NCBI RefSeq assembly: GCF_030407765.1
Contig: NZ_JASDCU010000004.1
Span: 1 to 64,000 of the forward strand
Direction: 5' to 3'
Length of the DNA stretch: 64,000 nucleotides
Source: Microbacterium sp. APC 3901
GTDB taxonomy: Bacteria; Actinomycetota; Actinomycetes; Actinomycetales; Microbacteriaceae
Of this stretch, positions 61,297 through 64,000 are shown in pieces (position 1 is the first letter of the stretch; every line of letters begins with the position of its first letter). A program made the position numbers and the translations under genes. The notes beneath the pieces were generated by a model. It had not been told where the DNA came from, made no database searches, and worked only from the letters and a program-made list of their open reading frames with translations.

Positions 61297-62667
61297 ATGA
61301 CCACCGAGGTTCCCCCCACCACGACCACGACCAAGGGGCTGCACCCGGGGCTCACCCGCAGGCAGATCTCGATGATGGGGCTCGGCGGCGCGATCGGCGC
61401 CGGTCTCTTCGTCGGCTCGGGTCAGGCGATCAGCATCGCCGGCCCCGCCGTGCTGATCTCGTATCTCGTCGCCGGTGCGATCGTGGTGCTGATCATGGCG
61501 ATGCTCGCCGAGATGGTCGCCGCCCGTCCGAGTTCGGGCGCCTTCAGCTCTTACGCGCAGAAGGCGATGGGCCGCAGCGCCGGCAGCGCGGTGGGCTGGC
61601 TCTACTGGATCCAGCTCGTCGTGGTGATCGCGGCTGAGGCCACCGGTGCCGGCGCGATCGTGGCGGCGTGGATCCCCGGCATCCCTGCGTGGGTGTGGGT
61701 GCTCGTCTTCGTCGTCGCGCTGACCGCGGTGAACCTCTTCGGGGTGCGCAACTACGGCACGTTCGAGTTCTGGTTCGCGGCGATCAAGGTCGCGGCGATC
61801 ATCGTCTTCCTGGTCGTCGGAGTGTGCGCGATCCTCGGTCTGATCCCCGGGGTGACGGGCAGCGGTATCGGCAACCTCGTCGACAACGGCGGGTTCGCGC
61901 CGAACGGCCTCAGCGGCATCGCTGCCGCTCTCCTCATCGTGGTCTTCGCGTTCGGTGGCACCGAGGTCGTCGCGATCGCCGCGGCCGAGTCCGACGACCC
62001 GTCGCGCAACATCCGCCGGATCGTCCGCGAGGTGCTCGTGCGCATCCTGATCTTCTACGTCGGCTCGATCTTCGTGATCGTGTCGGTGCTGCCGTGGAAC
62101 GATCCGGCCGTCGAGGATGGTCCGTTCTCGGCCGTGCTCGACACACTGCGGGTGCCGGGCGTCGGGCTCGTGATGGACCTCATCGTCGTGATCGCGCTGC
62201 TCTCGGCGATGAACGCCAACATCTACGGTGCATCGCGCATGGCCTATTCGCTGGGCGAGCGCGGCCTCGCGCCGCTGGCAGCGACCCGCACCACGCTCAA
62301 GGGCGTGCCGGTCGTGGCCGTGCTCGCCTCGGTCTCGTTCGGCTTCATCACGGTCGGACTGAACTGGGCGTTCCCCGACGTGGTGCTCCCGGCGCTCCTG
62401 AACGTCGTGGGGTCCACGATCCTCGTCATCTGGACGGCTACAGCGGTCTCGCAGATCATCCTGCGCCGTCGTGCCGATCGAACGGGGGTCGAGATGCCGA
62501 TGCGGATGTGGGGCTTCCCCTGGCTGTCGTGGCTGTGCCTGGCGCTGCTCGCCGGTGTGATCGCACTTTCGATGACCGACGAGGCAGCACGCGTGCAGCT
62601 CCTGCTGACCATCGGACTCACCGCCGTGCTGCTGGTCGTCGCCCGTCTGACCCGCGGCACCGTGTGA
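61297..62667 (+). CDS. Amino-acid permease (APC family, GABA-permease type)
   Basis: A 456-residue transporter with twelve hydrophobic helices. The first helix contains the APC signature GLTRRQISMMGLGGAIGAGLFVGSGQAI, with the unwound GxG(V/A)G region, and later NLFGVRNYGTFEFWFAAIKV and FAFGGTEVVAIAAAESDDPSRNI, as in GabP/AnsP-type permeases. It imports an amino acid with protons; the substrate is not certain. ATG 61297 is chosen for its AGGAGG site; an in-frame upstream start lacks one. Convergent with the mannosyltransferase gene. Confidence 0.92.
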   Translation: MTTEVPPTTTTTKGLHPGLTRRQISMMGLGGAIGAGLFVGSGQAISIAGPAVLISYLVAGAIVVLIMAMLAEMVAARPSSGAFSSYAQKAMGRSAGSAVGWLYWIQLVVVIAAEATGAGAIVAAWIPGIPAWVWVLVFVVALTAVNLFGVRNYGTFEFWFAAIKVAAIIVFLVVGVCAILGLIPGVTGSGIGNLVDNGGFAPNGLSGIAAALLIVVFAFGGTEVVAIAAAESDDPSRNIRRIVREVLVRILIFYVGSIFVIVSVLPWNDPAVEDGPFSAVLDTLRVPGVGLVMDLIVVIALLSAMNANIYGASRMAYSLGERGLAPLAATRTTLKGVPVVAVLASVSFGFITVGLNWAFPDVVLPALLNVVGSTILVIWTATAVSQIILRRRADRTGVEMPMRMWGFPWLSWLCLALLAGVIALSMTDEAARVQLLLTIGLTAVLLVVARLTRGTV

Positions 62668-62671
62668 GAGG

Positions 62672-64000
62672 TCAGATCCAGCCGGGCAGCCAGTTGTGGA
62701 GCAGCCAGAAGTCGTAGGGCACGCTCATGCCGGTCCAGACCGGGTAGAAGAACGCGGAGACCAGCAGCACGACGGCGAGGAAGATCATCACCGTGCGCTC
62801 ACCTGACTGGCGGCGATGCAGCGTGTCCTCTCGTCGCCCGGCGATCTGACGCAGAACGACCGCGAGCGCGATCACCAGGAACGGTGCCATCGCGACCGTG
62901 TAGAACTGGAAGATCGTCCGCTCGGGGAACATCAGCCAGGGGACGTAGGTCGCCGCGAGTCCGACGAGCGGGAACGTGAACGCGGGGCCGACCGGCGTGC
63001 GGTGGATCCACCCACGCACGAGCCGGTTGATCAGGTAGAGGGCCGCGGCGACACCGGCGTACCAGATGATCGGGTTGGGGATCGTCGAGATCACCGCGAT
63101 GCAGTGATCGACGCCGCAGGGCCCGGGATCGCTGCCCACCCAGACCGCCGTGGGCCGCAGCAGCAACGGCCACTCCCAGGCGGGGCTCGCGTACGGGTGC
63201 CCCTTGCTGAGACCGACGTGGAAGTTCAGGATCGCCTCGTGATAGTTCCACAGGGCGATCAAGGGGTTCGGGTCGCTCTGACGGGCATAGCCGCCTGCGG
63301 TGACGAGCCACCCCGTCCAGCTGACGAGGTAGGTGGCCAACGCCGGCAGCACCAGCAGCACGAACGAGACGGGCCCCTGGCGGAACGCCGCCGCAGTGGG
63401 CCAGAGGACGACGCCGGCGCGGCGTCTCGCCAGAGCATCCGTGACCACCACGTAGAGACCGAAGGCGGCCAGCGCGTACAGGCCGGACCACTTCACCGCG
63501 CACGCCGCGCCGAGGGCGACACCCGCCGCGATCAGCCAGGGGCGTCGCCAGAGCACAGGACCCCACATCGGCTCGGGGGAGTCCGGTGCGGTGCGTTCGA
63601 GCAGAGTGATCGACCGGTCGCGGTCGATCAGGATGAACAGGGCGCCGAGCATCAGGAAGAACGTCAGCGGCCCGTCGAGCAGCGCAGTACGACTCATCAC
63701 GATGCTCAGGCCGTCGACGGCGAGCAGAGTGCCGGCGACGGTCGCGACCACGATCGAGCCGGTCAGCCTGCGGGCGACCAGGTAGGTGAGCAGCACCGTG
63801 GCCGCGCCGAGAAGAGCCGTCGCGATGCGCCAGCCCACCGTATTGTCGGGTCCGCCGACGGCCATTCCCAGGGCGATCAGCCACTTGCCGAGGGGCGGAT
63901 GCACGATGAACGACCCTGCGTCAGACAGAGGCAGCTGCTGCAGCGTGATGAACGCCTCATTCGCATCCTTGCCCCAGGTGCCCTCGTACCCGAGAGTCCA
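62672..64000 (-). CDS. Protein O-mannosyltransferase (Pmt, GT39), N-terminus beyond the window
   Basis: The last 442 codons of a membrane glycosyltransferase; the 5' end lies beyond base 64000. Visible marks: YEGTWGKDANEAFITL and HPPLGKWLIALGMAVGG near the N-terminal loop (HPPLGK is the conserved PMT motif), VDGLSIVMSRTALLDG, several transmembrane helices, and the C-terminal four-helix PMT_4TMC domain with LMFPERTIFQFYTVAMAPF and a final PVWTGMSVPYDFWLLHNWLPGWI. It transfers mannose from polyprenyl phosphate to exported proteins during Sec translocation in actinobacteria. Confidence 0.92.
   Translation of the reverse strand, partial: WTLGYEGTWGKDANEAFITLQQLPLSDAGSFIVHPPLGKWLIALGMAVGGPDNTVGWRIATALLGAATVLLTYLVARRLTGSIVVATVAGTLLAVDGLSIVMSRTALLDGPLTFFLMLGALFILIDRDRSITLLERTAPDSPEPMWGPVLWRRPWLIAAGVALGAACAVKWSGLYALAAFGLYVVVTDALARRRAGVVLWPTAAAFRQGPVSFVLLVLPALATYLVSWTGWLVTAGGYARQSDPNPLIALWNYHEAILNFHVGLSKGHPYASPAWEWPLLLRPTAVWVGSDPGPCGVDHCIAVISTIPNPIIWYAGVAAALYLINRLVRGWIHRTPVGPAFTFPLVGLAATYVPWLMFPERTIFQFYTVAMAPFLVIALAVVLRQIAGRREDTLHRRQSGERTVMIFLAVVLLVSAFFYPVWTGMSVPYDFWLLHNWLPGWI

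Overview
The window is chromosomal DNA of a high-GC actinobacterium, most likely Microbacterium or a close member of the Microbacteriaceae. Evidence: a C50 carotenoid operon, an Lsr2 nucleoid protein, a RamA-like GAF/LuxR regulator beside a monocarboxylate symporter, a conserved order of one-carbon, UDP-glucose and N-acetyltransferase genes, a tRNA-Ala without an encoded CCA, and about twenty genes with a TANNNT box six or seven bases before the start codon, as in leaderless actinobacterial transcripts. No stretch over 300 bases lacks a gene. There is no rRNA, CRISPR array, insertion sequence or prophage.

Layout. 1-5835 (minus strand): idi-crtE-crtB-crtI-crtYe-crtYf-crtEb, seven genes that overlap or nearly touch, then the first 36 codons of a membrane protein; a divergent MarR-type regulator follows (5913). 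6559-7355: lsr2 and an SMR guanidinium-type exporter behind a guanidine-III riboswitch. 7419-10367: RamA-like regulator, DUF485 protein and monocarboxylate symporter. 10430-15042: a Cys-less alkyltransferase-like protein, a 1239-residue DUF4011/SF1 helicase-like protein with damaged ATPase motifs, and a small coupled protein. 15130-19111: mscL, fmdB, 5-formyl-THF cyclo-ligase, galU, rimJ, a membrane protein and tRNA-Ala(CGC). 19166-28049: pgi and mixed housekeeping or hypothetical genes, including an XRE/ImmA pair. 28059-40284: a TetR-headed isomerase/dehydrogenase pair, then a ROK-headed cluster with a two-permease sugar ABC transporter, another dehydrogenase, two TIM-barrel isomerases and a Dabb protein. 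40324-42307: an oxidoreductase coupled to a NYN-LOTUS protein. 42346-51801: a probable organosulfur-acquisition island (two flavin monooxygenases, metY, alpha/beta hydrolase, Dpp-type ABC transporter). 51814-64000: quinone oxidoreductase, hrpA, acyltransferase-like membrane protein, aldo/keto reductase, FMN reductase, DUF255 protein, amino-acid permease and a partial protein O-mannosyltransferase.

How parts work together. The crt genes should take IPP/DMAPP to a cyclic C50 carotenoid under a CrtR-like repressor. The riboswitch should switch on export of guanidinium when it accumulates. The DUF485/symporter pair should import acetate, propionate or pyruvate under the RamA-like regulator. The 28-40 kb cluster looks like uptake plus oxidation/isomerisation of an unidentified sugar or cyclitol; it is the best candidate here for an undescribed pathway. 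The 42-52 kb island probably imports an organic sulfur source, releases sulfur with flavin monooxygenases and passes it to homocysteine synthesis by MetY. All functions are inferred from sequence reading; no database search was possible.
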